Shown here one piece after another: positions 1-6,236 of a DNA stretch of 7,730 bases; within the stretch, counting starts at the first letter, position 1, and every line of letters starts with the position of its first letter. The notes under the pieces were generated by a model. That model did not search any database. It had not been told where the DNA came from and was given only the letters and a program-made list of their open reading frames with translations. The DNA is from Pirellulaceae bacterium (GTDB lineage Bacteria > Planctomycetota > Planctomycetia > Pirellulales > Pirellulaceae), in assembly GCA_030744095.1 (NCBI GenBank), contig JASLRF010000544.1, positions 1 to 7,730 of the forward strand. The letters run 5' to 3'. The translations under genes were made by a program, and so were the position numbers.

Positions 1-6
1 GCACCT

Positions 7-58
7 GGTGGGGGGCCGGTCGCCCCTGGCCCCCTTTGGGGTGGGCCGCCCCCCCACC
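7..58. repeat. GC-rich inverted repeat at window edge
   Basis: Bases 7-15 (GGTGGGGGG) pair perfectly with 50-58 (CCCCCCACC), a 9-bp all-strong stem apart from one T-A pair. Inside it CCCC at 31-34 and GGGG at 38-41 can form a second small hairpin around TTT. On the plus strand the stem is followed by a short GATCGTTTT, so it could be a weak terminator for a gene left of the window. It could also end the minus-strand gene that stops at 185, about 127 bases away. The rest of 1-184 shows no convincing coding region. Confidence 0.4.
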
Positions 59-184
59 GATCGTTTTGGTCCGCGGCGCCAACAACGACTATACGGGGCA
101 GGCTCATTGCGAAGTTGATTTCATCACAACCTCGGAGAGTCGAACAATCGCAGAAATCCCGCCTGGGGCGAACGACAACAATCA

Positions 185-2305
185 TCACGGCTCAAAGAAC
201 ATATCCGTCGAGCCACCGAACTTGGCGGGCAGCGGTATGTTCGACCAGGCTGGGTCGTCGCCGACCCTGAATTGCCAACGGCCGGCCAATTCGAGTCGTT
301 TTTCACCGGAATGAAGGACGGGTGTCTGCCGCAGACCACCTTCGTCGCCACGATCCGAAACGCGGACGGTCACCAAGTTGGCATCGTCGGCATAGATCAT
401 TCCAGGTTCGATTACAAACCGTTGGCCCGTGTCTGAAGAAGTGTCGATGCAGGTCAGGCGTTGCCCGTTGAACCAGGCTTGGATTCCATCACCGCCGTTT
501 GGAACGGCCAACGCGAGCCCACCATTGTGCATCCACGATTTGGGCACGCGCACGACGCAACGATACCACGCGACGCCGTCGTAGTCTTTCAGAACACCGG
601 CCGACGCCGTTTCCCAGGCGGCGGGAACAGAGATCAGAGACCACTGTTGCTCGTAACGGGCTCGCTGCGACGCGAACGACACGTCGTCGCGCGGCGGCAA
701 TCCGGCGGCCCAGTACAGTCCGTTGACCAGCAACGCGACGCACGTCGGATCGTCAAAGTCGTCCTTGTGTCCCAGCGATGAATAGAACGAACGGCCACCA
801 TCGGAACGTCGAAATGTCCAGGCGATCGGTTCGGCGGGACGCCCGGCAACTCTTCCATTGGCGATCACCGTTGCACCTTTGGCCAATGGCGAGGTTTGGT
901 AGAGTGATCCGCCCAACGGAAAAGAACTGACGGCCAGACCGGTCACAATCGGGTGGTCTGGCTGTTCGGAGTTCAATGAACCTGTCCCCTTTAATTTATT
1001 GCCGTGGTGGTTGTGGTAGTTACCGCCAAACAGCTGCGCATCAAATTCCGGCCAGTCGACGTAGCCTTCGGGTGGATCGTCTTTCCGCAGCGCAAATGCA
1101 TGGCTGGCCGTGCGAATTCCCATCACGGGTTTTCCCTGCTCAACAAACCGCCGTACAATCGCCATTGCTTCGGGCTTCAGAACCCTGCGACGAATGCTGA
1201 ATAATGCGACGTCTGCATCATCAAGAACCTCCAGACCCGGGATGTCATTACGGCGGTCCACGCTGCCAAAGACATAGCTGACACGAAAATCGTGGCCCAG
1301 GTAGCGCGAGGCGAATTCGGGCAAGGTGCGATTTGTATCGTATTCGTCTTCGGCCATCACGATCACCAGATGCCGCCGCCGGTCGTCGGGCGAACGGAAT
1401 GGCTTTCCGCCGAGCAGTTGATCGCTGGTAATCGTTGGGCAGACGTAACGTTCGACGTGCGAGACAACCAGGTCGGTCCCCGTAAAGTGGCTGACGTACG
1501 GCCATCGTGCGGGGTTATACATCGTGTCGGTCATGTCGCGCACCAGGACGACGCGTTTTCCGTTACGGGCCATTTGCCGCAGACCGAACGGCCGACCCAA
1601 CACACACATGTTGGTATGAACGCCGGTCAGAATGACATTCTTGATGCCCTGTTGTTCGAGGATATTCCAGACCTCATCGCCCCGATCACTGATGTAGTCG
1701 TGTTCGACATCAATCGTGATGAGTTTGGATTGGGTCTTCCAGGGCGTGCCCGGGTTGCGTCCCATGGCCTTCAGTTTTGCGGCCCATTCGGCGTGTTCGG
1801 CGGGATCGTCATCTTCTCCACCGTCGGATTGGTCGATCGGATAGACAGCTTGCTCTTCAGCTGGGATCCGCGAACACCAGGCGGCGATGTCCTCGGGCAG
1901 CGACGTGGCCGGCGGGACCGCAACGGCCCGCTTTCTAGCAGGATGCTCTTCATAAGCGGGCATGCAGTCACTGGGCGAATGGATGATCGTCGCGCCGCGC
2001 GCACGAGCGGCAGCCAGCAGCTGATCCAGGCGCGGCGCGAATTGTTCGAGACGACGCACGGCGTTGAGGCAATGATGGAGATCCCAAACGTCGCAGACGA
2101 TAACGGCAGTCTCTTTCGCCATCCACGTTTCATCGCGAATGAGGCGATGAAAACGACCGGTGTCAGCGATCGATTCCACTTGATAGGTCAGCTTTAGAGG
2201 CAGCGACTCGTCGTCGGCGACCACAGGAGCGACGATCATGATGTAGGCCATGAAAACGATCAGCGAACGGAGATTCGTGTGCAAGGAACGGCAAAACTGG
2301 GCCAC
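185..2305 (-). CDS. Exported isochorismatase-like / ThuA-like fusion protein with C-terminal beta-sandwich
   Basis: The 706-residue product starts with a signal peptide: basic residues at 6-13, a hydrophobic core at about 14-28, and probable cleavage after VVA at 28-30. Residues about 65-285 resemble the isochorismatase-like cysteine hydrolases. D72 (CDVWD), K194 and C234 (THTNMCV, 231-235 core) have the order and K-to-C spacing of the Asp-Lys-Cys triad. Residues about 311-535 look like a ThuA-like glutamine-amidotransferase fold, with GKPVMGIRTASHAF (391-404) and a WPEFDAQLFGG/NYHNHHGN stretch (418-436). Residues about 555-706 contain GVAWYR (577-582) and AWFNGQRL (610-617), typical of galactose-binding-like sandwiches of GH2 or esterase proteins. 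The GTG start is fixed by AGGAG 8 bases upstream and by the signal peptide. It is divergent from the transporter operon. Domain families are fairly sure; the substrate is unknown, and amide hydrolysis on a glycan-linked compound is only a guess. Confidence 0.88.
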   Translation of the reverse strand: MAQFCRSLHTNLRSLIVFMAYIMIVAPVVADDESLPLKLTYQVESIADTGRFHRLIRDETWMAKETAVIVCDVWDLHHCLNAVRRLEQFAPRLDQLLAAARARGATIIHSPSDCMPAYEEHPARKRAVAVPPATSLPEDIAAWCSRIPAEEQAVYPIDQSDGGEDDDPAEHAEWAAKLKAMGRNPGTPWKTQSKLITIDVEHDYISDRGDEVWNILEQQGIKNVILTGVHTNMCVLGRPFGLRQMARNGKRVVLVRDMTDTMYNPARWPYVSHFTGTDLVVSHVERYVCPTITSDQLLGGKPFRSPDDRRRHLVIVMAEDEYDTNRTLPEFASRYLGHDFRVSYVFGSVDRRNDIPGLEVLDDADVALFSIRRRVLKPEAMAIVRRFVEQGKPVMGIRTASHAFALRKDDPPEGYVDWPEFDAQLFGGNYHNHHGNKLKGTGSLNSEQPDHPIVTGLAVSSFPLGGSLYQTSPLAKGATVIANGRVAGRPAEPIAWTFRRSDGGRSFYSSLGHKDDFDDPTCVALLVNGLYWAAGLPPRDDVSFASQRARYEQQWSLISVPAAWETASAGVLKDYDGVAWYRCVVRVPKSWMHNGGLALAVPNGGDGIQAWFNGQRLTCIDTSSDTGQRFVIEPGMIYADDANLVTVRVSDRGDEGGLRQTPVLHSGEKRLELAGRWQFRVGDDPAWSNIPLPAKFGGSTDMFFEP
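971..1000. repeat. REP-like sequence inside the ThuA-like domain
   Basis: The segment has an odd-centred palindrome GTTCA-A-TGAAC (971-981) running directly into CCTGTCCCCTTTAATTTATT. Read on the minus strand it is AATAAATTAAAGGGGACAGG followed by the palindrome. From memory, TTAAAGGGGACAGGTT-type sequence is a common dispersed half-palindrome in several phyla, often tied to RAYT-type repeats. Here it is translated as residues 436-445 (NKLKGTGSLN) of the exported protein without breaking the frame. Its AT-rich end stands out from the surrounding sequence. Assignment as a repeat is tentative because only one copy lies in this window. Confidence 0.4.
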
Positions 2306-2313
2306 GTTGATTT

Positions 2314-2318
2314 CTCCT
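2314..2318 (-). promoter_or_regulatory. Ribosome binding site for the exported hydrolase
   Basis: AGGAG on the minus strand lies 8 bases before GTG at 2305. It decides the start: the GTG gives a complete signal peptide, whereas the next ATG codons fall inside the hydrophobic core. Confidence 0.8.
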
Positions 2319-2344
2319 CGATGTGCGGGATGGACGATGGAAGC

Positions 2345-2423
2345 GAGGGGTCGGGAGTCTTTTTCAAATCATGACCCGTGTGCCTCGGAACAACTTTGGC
2401 TCGAAAAAGACTCCCGATCCCTT
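2345..2423. repeat. Long inverted repeat, MITE-like or mRNA leader hairpin
   Basis: Arm 2345-2365 pairs with 2403-2423 over 21 positions, including 15 perfect pairs (TCGGGAGTCTTTTTC at 2351-2365 against its complement at 2403-2417) and two G-T pairs in the outer part. The loop is 37 bases (2366-2402). The T-run lies in the 5' arm on both strands and no T-run follows either arm, so it does not look like an intrinsic terminator. In the leftward gene's mRNA it would form a strong leader hairpin ending 26 bases before the ribosome binding site. The size and near-perfect termini suggest a small non-coding mobile or dispersed repeat; no coding capacity or second copy is present here. Confidence 0.65.
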
Positions 2424-2539
2424 CCAACAGCGACCTCTTCCGACAGATCACTCAATGTCCGTGATTCTAAACCAAGCACCGACAGGCTGCACGCAAATCC
2501 TGACATTAGCCGTCGCACACTTGAAAGGTAACCCGAACG

Positions 2540-2608
2540 ATGTCTAGACTTGTGCATTCTCGCGTTTTCCAAATCGTTTCATCTGGTCGGTTACAGCTCG
2601 CACTGTGA
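2540..2608 (+). other. Possible 22-codon leader ORF upstream of the transporter
   Basis: ATG at 2540 opens a 22-codon frame (begins MSRLVHSRVF) that ends with TGA at 2606-2608, 24 bases before the transporter GTG and in the same frame. An AAAGG at 2524-2528 is a poor and rather distant ribosome binding site. It could be a leader peptide or chance; the short length and lack of a recognisable attenuator make chance more likely. Confidence 0.15.
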
Positions 2609-2621
2609 CGACTGCTTCCCC

Positions 2622-2625
2622 AGGA
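2622..2625 (+). promoter_or_regulatory. Ribosome binding site for the MFS transporter
   Basis: AGGA lies 7 bases before GTG at 2633. An in-frame TGA at 2606-2608 rules out any longer start apart from an unlikely CTG at 2612, so this site fixes the start. Confidence 0.7.
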
Positions 2626-2632
2626 ACATCTC

Positions 2633-3994
2633 GTGCCAGAACAAAATCTTCCCTGGTATAAGGGGATTACCGGTTATCAGTGGCTCGTGTTGACGATCGC
2701 ATCCTTGGGTTGGGTCTTCGACGTCTTCGAGGGCCAGATTTTTGTCGCGTCAATGCGCGACGCCATGCCCGACCTACTGGGTGCGGTTGCGGGCGATAAA
2801 GTGGTCCTAAAATGGAACAACCTTGCATTCGCCAGCTTTTTGTTGGGTGGTGCTTTTGGCGGCGTCGCGTTCGGTGTGCTCAGCGACAAGATTGGTCGTT
2901 CCTCCACGATGATCGTGACCATTCTGTTCTATTCGTTGTTTACTTGTGTGACGGCCTTCGCACAGGAAGCGTGGCACATGGTTGTGTTGCGTTTCTTGGT
3001 GGCGATGGGTGTCGGTGGCGAATGGGCCGTGGCAACTGCGATGGTGGCCGAAGTGATGCCGAAACGTTCGCGGCCGATCATGAGTTCGATTTTTCATGGG
3101 TCCAGCGTTTTTGGTACGTTGCTCGCCGCTGCCGCGGGGGCCTTCGTTGTCGGGAACCCGGCGCTAGGCGACTCGGCCTGGCGGTGGGGATTTGCGATCG
3201 GCGTCGTTCCAGCGTGCTTGACGTTGTTCGTCCGCTGGAAGCTCAAGGAACCCGATCAATGGGTTCGAGCGCGCGCGCAGGGGAAGGCAGACCGCGAGCA
3301 ACGAACTGGCCAGTTGTTGCATCTCTTCCAATCGGAACACCTGCGCAACACTTTTGTTGGTGTCAGTCTGGCCTCGATTGGTCTGGTGACTTTCTGGGGC
3401 GGACACATTTATGGTAAAGACGCCCTCCTTCGTCATGCGCAACAACGCGTATTGATTGAGGAAGGAGTCGAGGCAGGGGCGTCGAAAGAAGCAAAACAGA
3501 CCGCGTGGGAGAATAACGAACCAGAATTGAAACGCGCCGAAATGTTGAGCATGGTGTTGAACACGATCGGCGGCGGCCTGGGCCTCGTTCTATTCGGCGC
3601 GATCTCAAATCGCCTTGGCCGCAGGGGCGCGTTCATCTTCTACCATGCGATTGCCTTCGTGATGATGATTCTGTTGTTCAAGGTGTTGATACCGAGCGGC
3701 GCGCCGGCCGTAGTGTTAGCGATAACATTGCCGATTTTCGGGTTCTTTACGTTAGGAATGCACGCGGGATATGCCGTTTATTTTCCCGAGTTATATCCGA
3801 CGCGGCTGCGCGGAACGGGTGCCGGCTTCTGTTTCAACATGGGGCGTTTGGCGACAGCCGCGGCCTTTTTGACGTTTTTTGTATTCCCCGTTACCAACGA
3901 AAGCAAAGCCCTGATCTTGTCGCCTCTGTATCTGGTCGGCTGCGCCGTCGTCCTCCTTGGTCGTGAAACTCGCGACGAAGAACTCCCCGAATAA
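2633..3994 (+). CDS. MFS transporter, metabolite:H+ symporter type
   Basis: The 453-residue inner-membrane carrier shows about 12 hydrophobic segments, roughly at 16-35, 64-83, 93-110, 116-138, 150-172, 183-201, 238-257, 304-325, 333-350, 357-376, 397-418 and 428-443. The loop 2-3 signature GVLSDKIGR is at 81-89. TM1 carries acidic D30 and E33 (FDVFEG). TM4 has the RFLVAMGVGGEW pattern (120-131), and PELYPTRLRGTG (385-396) precedes TM11. These are usual in sugar, aromatic-acid and sialate:H+ symporter-like carriers, so proton-coupled uptake of an organic acid or sugar is likely; the substrate cannot be told. A charged stretch at about 258-303 makes the TM7-TM8 periplasmic loop unusually long. 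The gene uses GTG and is first of two in an operon with an oxidoreductase, which suggests import of that enzyme's substrate. Confidence 0.93.
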   Translation: MPEQNLPWYKGITGYQWLVLTIASLGWVFDVFEGQIFVASMRDAMPDLLGAVAGDKVVLKWNNLAFASFLLGGAFGGVAFGVLSDKIGRSSTMIVTILFYSLFTCVTAFAQEAWHMVVLRFLVAMGVGGEWAVATAMVAEVMPKRSRPIMSSIFHGSSVFGTLLAAAAGAFVVGNPALGDSAWRWGFAIGVVPACLTLFVRWKLKEPDQWVRARAQGKADREQRTGQLLHLFQSEHLRNTFVGVSLASIGLVTFWGGHIYGKDALLRHAQQRVLIEEGVEAGASKEAKQTAWENNEPELKRAEMLSMVLNTIGGGLGLVLFGAISNRLGRRGAFIFYHAIAFVMMILLFKVLIPSGAPAVVLAITLPIFGFFTLGMHAGYAVYFPELYPTRLRGTGAGFCFNMGRLATAAAFLTFFVFPVTNESKALILSPLYLVGCAVVLLGRETRDEELPE

Positions 3995-4001
3995 CAACAA
4001 T

Positions 4002-4006
4002 AAGGA
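4002..4006 (+). promoter_or_regulatory. Ribosome binding site deciding the oxidoreductase start
   Basis: AAGGA sits 7 bases before GTG at 4014 and 7 bases after the transporter stop codon. It favours GTG 4014 over an upstream in-frame TTG at 3957, which would overlap the transporter and add 19 residues unlike this family. Confidence 0.8.
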
Positions 4007-4013
4007 TTTCTGT

Positions 4014-5066
4014 GTGAGTGATCGAGTTCGTTTTGGTTTGATTGGTTACGGTCTATTTGGGTCGCATCATGCCGCCGCAATTGCGGCTGGTGAGGACACG
4101 GAATTGGCCGCCGTGGCGGTGCGTTCGGTAGCGAGCCAGGAGACCGTGTGCGAGGACCACCCAGGCGTGGATGTCTGCGCGGACTATGAAGAGCTGCTGG
4201 CGCGGAAAGACATCGACATCATCTCTGTCGTAGCACCCAATGTGCTGCACTACGAAGTTGGCAAAGCGGTCCTCAATGCTAACAAACACCTGTTGATGGA
4301 AAAGCCGATGGCTTTGCGAGTGGACCAATGCGACGAATTGGTGTCGCTGGCCGAAACGCGTCGGCGCGTATTGGCCGTTGGGCACGAATTGCGATTGTCG
4401 TCGCTGTGGGGAGGTGTCAAGGAGCTCATTGATCAAGGTGTTATCGGTCGGCCGTTGTACGCCATGATCGAACTCTCGCGATTTCCCTATCGTCAGGGAT
4501 CCGAGGGCTGGCGTTACGATATTGAGCGCGTGGGAAGTTGGATCTTGGAAGAACCCATTCACTTTTTCGACCTGGCGCGATGGTACCTATCGGCCTGCGG
4601 CGAACCGGTGTCGGTTTATGCCCGCGCGAATTCGCGTCAGCGTCACCATCCCGAATTGAAGGACAATTTTTCGGCGATCGTCAATTTCGCCGGTGGCGCC
4701 TACGCAGTCGTATCGCAAACTCTGTCCGCATTCGGACACCATCAGACGGCCAAGATCACTGGCACCGAAGGCGCGATCTGGGCTCGTTGGAGCGCAGCGG
4801 ATGCCCGCTCCGAAGAGACGTCGTTTGAACTTCGTTATGGCCTGGGAAACAACGTCGAGACAATGGCCTTCGACAAGCCGACGGGCGAGTTGCTGGAACT
4901 GGCAGACGAAATTGCCGCTGTCGCACAGTGCGTCAAGACAGGCGAAGCTCCACCCTGTGCAGGGATCGATGGCCGCTGGTCGACTCTGCTCTGCCTGGCC
5001 GCTGAACGGTCTGTGGAAACGCAGCAGGTCATCGAGATCGACCAATTTGTGCAAAGCTCGAGATAG
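4014..5066 (+). CDS. Gfo/Idh/MocA family NAD(P)-dependent oxidoreductase
   Basis: The 350-residue cytoplasmic enzyme begins with a Rossmann fold: VRFGLIGYGLFG (5-16) gives the GxGxxG dinucleotide site at 11-16. MEKPMA (95-100) contains the EKP motif with K97, the usual active-site lysine. The C-terminal alpha/beta domain carries WILEEPIHFFDLARW (176-190), with catalytic His candidate H183 and D186. The Asp normally four residues before the His is E179. Length is normal for the family, whose members oxidise or reduce sugars, inositols and related polyols. It follows the transporter by 19 bp with its own AAGGA site, so the two are very likely co-transcribed and share a substrate. Inositol or sugar dehydrogenase is the best class guess; the exact substrate is not visible. 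Confidence 0.92.
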   Translation: MSDRVRFGLIGYGLFGSHHAAAIAAGEDTELAAVAVRSVASQETVCEDHPGVDVCADYEELLARKDIDIISVVAPNVLHYEVGKAVLNANKHLLMEKPMALRVDQCDELVSLAETRRRVLAVGHELRLSSLWGGVKELIDQGVIGRPLYAMIELSRFPYRQGSEGWRYDIERVGSWILEEPIHFFDLARWYLSACGEPVSVYARANSRQRHHPELKDNFSAIVNFAGGAYAVVSQTLSAFGHHQTAKITGTEGAIWARWSAADARSEETSFELRYGLGNNVETMAFDKPTGELLELADEIAAVAQCVKTGEAPPCAGIDGRWSTLLCLAAERSVETQQVIEIDQFVQSSR

Positions 5067-5118
5067 GGACGCCCGGACATTCACGCAACAACCGGATATC
5101 AAATGCTCTTTCTTGGCG

Positions 5119-5136
5119 CGGCATTGTGCAATGCCG
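5119..5136. terminator. Weak hairpin between convergent genes
   Basis: CGGCATT (5119-5125) and AATGCCG (5130-5136) form a 7-bp stem with a GTGC loop in the 105-bp gap between the convergent oxidoreductase and dehydrogenase-like genes. The position suits a bidirectional terminator, but no T-run follows on either strand, so the call is weak. Confidence 0.25.
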
Positions 5137-5171
5137 GATCGGCGATCTGGTGCTCAAATATCCAGAAAGCG

Positions 5172-6236
5172 TCACCCGTCGGTCTGGTATTCAAAACCGT
5201 CCGCGACAAAAGCGTCTATGAGGTTCTGCGCACCGATGGCCTCGTACGCCGTGACCGCTCCGCGGATAGCCAGATCATTGTCGCACAGCTGTCTGGTCAC
5301 GTAGACGGCTGGCAAGGCTGCCAGACGTTGACCGTCAGAATGGGCGATCATGGCGGCGCGGTGGACCTTCGCGCCATTGGAAAAAAATTCGACCATGACT
5401 TGTCCGCCTGAAGAACCTATCCATCCCAGCAAACCGCTGCAGGGAACCAGTCGAGGAATCAGCCACCGGCCCAGTCGCGGAAAGCAGCGGGCTGAGATCC
5501 CGAACGCGGCGGTCAACCCTGGCAGTTCAAGACCCGCTTTGACACTGACCGACCGGACGGGCACCAGGCCCGGAAGCAGATCATAGTCTGGGCTGTTGAA
5601 ATTAAGCGTACGCCGACTCCCAAACGGCGGATAGAGAGGTACTCGCTCCGATTCTCCAAACCCAACTAGCACACCTTGTGGCGCTTCAATGGGCTGTCCG
5701 ATAGTCTCCGCTGCGGATTGCACAGCACCCAGACCTTTGCGATTTCGATTGCCAATGAACAAGGTGATTCGAACGTGATCGACTGAATTGGAGACCTGTT
5801 CGCACAGCACCGTTGCCAACGCACCGGAGATACCAGGCAGGCTAGAACAGCCGTACGCCGCGGTCAGGCCGGCAGCCGCGAATTCCGACGTCCGCGCACG
5901 AACGCGAGAGACGTAATCGCGATCATCTGCAATATCAACATTGTGGCAACCGGCGTCGAGGCACGCATCGAGGAGCATCGTTTCGAACGACGAGAATGGG
6001 CCGGCCGCATTGACGGCAACGCACTGACCATTCAGTGCGTCACGGCAGGAGGCGAATTCAGCAAGATCGGCCGCGATCCCACAGTGTGAATCACCCAATG
6101 TCAGCGCCGCGCCTTCGGCCCGAGCGCGGTTTCGACCTGCGATCGTCACGTGCAGGCCGCTGGTAGCCAAATCGCGGGCGACATGTGTGCCAAACGTCCC
6201 GTAGCCGCCAAACACGATGACATCGGATTTCGACAA
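5172..6236 (-). CDS. Saccharopine dehydrogenase-like NAD(P)-binding protein
   Basis: The 354-residue product opens with a Rossmann fold: VIVFGGYGTFG (6-16) and the second-strand TIAGRNRARA (31-40), whose arginines would suit NADP. NAAGP (76-80) and VDIADDRDYV (100-109) are typical of the saccharopine dehydrogenase NADP-binding family, which includes many trans-acting enoyl-reductase-like and uncharacterised proteins besides true lysine-pathway enzymes. A role in lysine metabolism is not implied. The start is TTG at 6236, immediately after the kinase TAG with no base between and in the same frame. No in-frame start exists upstream before that stop, and the next candidate (GTG at 6215) would cut the first strand. 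No clear ribosome binding site precedes the TTG, so translation probably depends on termination of the kinase. Substrate unknown. Confidence 0.85.
   Translation of the reverse strand: MSKSDVIVFGGYGTFGTHVARDLATSGLHVTIAGRNRARAEGAALTLGDSHCGIAADLAEFASCRDALNGQCVAVNAAGPFSSFETMLLDACLDAGCHNVDIADDRDYVSRVRARTSEFAAAGLTAAYGCSSLPGISGALATVLCEQVSNSVDHVRITLFIGNRNRKGLGAVQSAAETIGQPIEAPQGVLVGFGESERVPLYPPFGSRRTLNFNSPDYDLLPGLVPVRSVSVKAGLELPGLTAAFGISARCFPRLGRWLIPRLVPCSGLLGWIGSSGGQVMVEFFSNGAKVHRAAMIAHSDGQRLAALPAVYVTRQLCDNDLAIRGAVTAYEAIGAQNLIDAFVADGFEYQTDG

Larger units (their letters stand above)
2306..2632. other. Divergent intergenic region, 327 bp
   Basis: This gap separates the exported-hydrolase gene (leftward) from the transporter operon (rightward), so it must hold both promoters. 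It contains the ribosome binding sites at both ends, a 79-bp inverted repeat (2345-2423) close to the leftward gene, and a possible 22-codon ORF (2540-2608) before the transporter. I find no convincing sigma-70 pair. TTGAAA at 2521-2526 with TCTAGA at 2543-2548 is the best plus-strand candidate, but the -10 matches only half the consensus. No operator-like short palindrome stands out. Confidence 0.75.

Noticed and set aside
1292..2197. 301-codon open frame on the plus strand
   Set aside because: It lies wholly antisense to the isochorismatase-like domain, shows no recognisable domain, and is explained by the codon bias of the real gene.
2345..2423. Inverted repeat as an intrinsic terminator
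   Set aside because: The T-run is in the 5' arm on both strands and nothing T-rich follows the stem; it also lies between divergent genes, where no terminator is expected.
2521..2548. TTGAAA / TCTAGA as the operon promoter
   Set aside because: The -10 hexamer matches only three of six consensus bases; such matches are common by chance, so it is mentioned only as a candidate.
2812..3417. 201-codon plus-strand open frame
   Set aside because: Overlaps the transporter in another frame; Arg/Trp-rich and without membrane segments, while the transporter frame has clear family motifs.
3957..4013. Upstream TTG extension of the oxidoreductase
   Set aside because: It would overlap the transporter and add a low-complexity N-rich tail before the Rossmann fold; GTG 4014 has a well-placed AAGGA site.
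4053..4562. 169-codon minus-strand open frame
   Set aside because: Antisense shadow of the Gfo/Idh/MocA gene; no motifs and no ribosome binding site that I can see.
4587..5102. 171-codon minus-strand open frame
   Set aside because: Antisense to the same oxidoreductase, with composition expected of a shadow frame.
5172..6236. True saccharopine dehydrogenase of lysine metabolism
   Set aside because: Only the NADP-binding family pattern is visible; no lysine-pathway neighbours, and the family is functionally broad.
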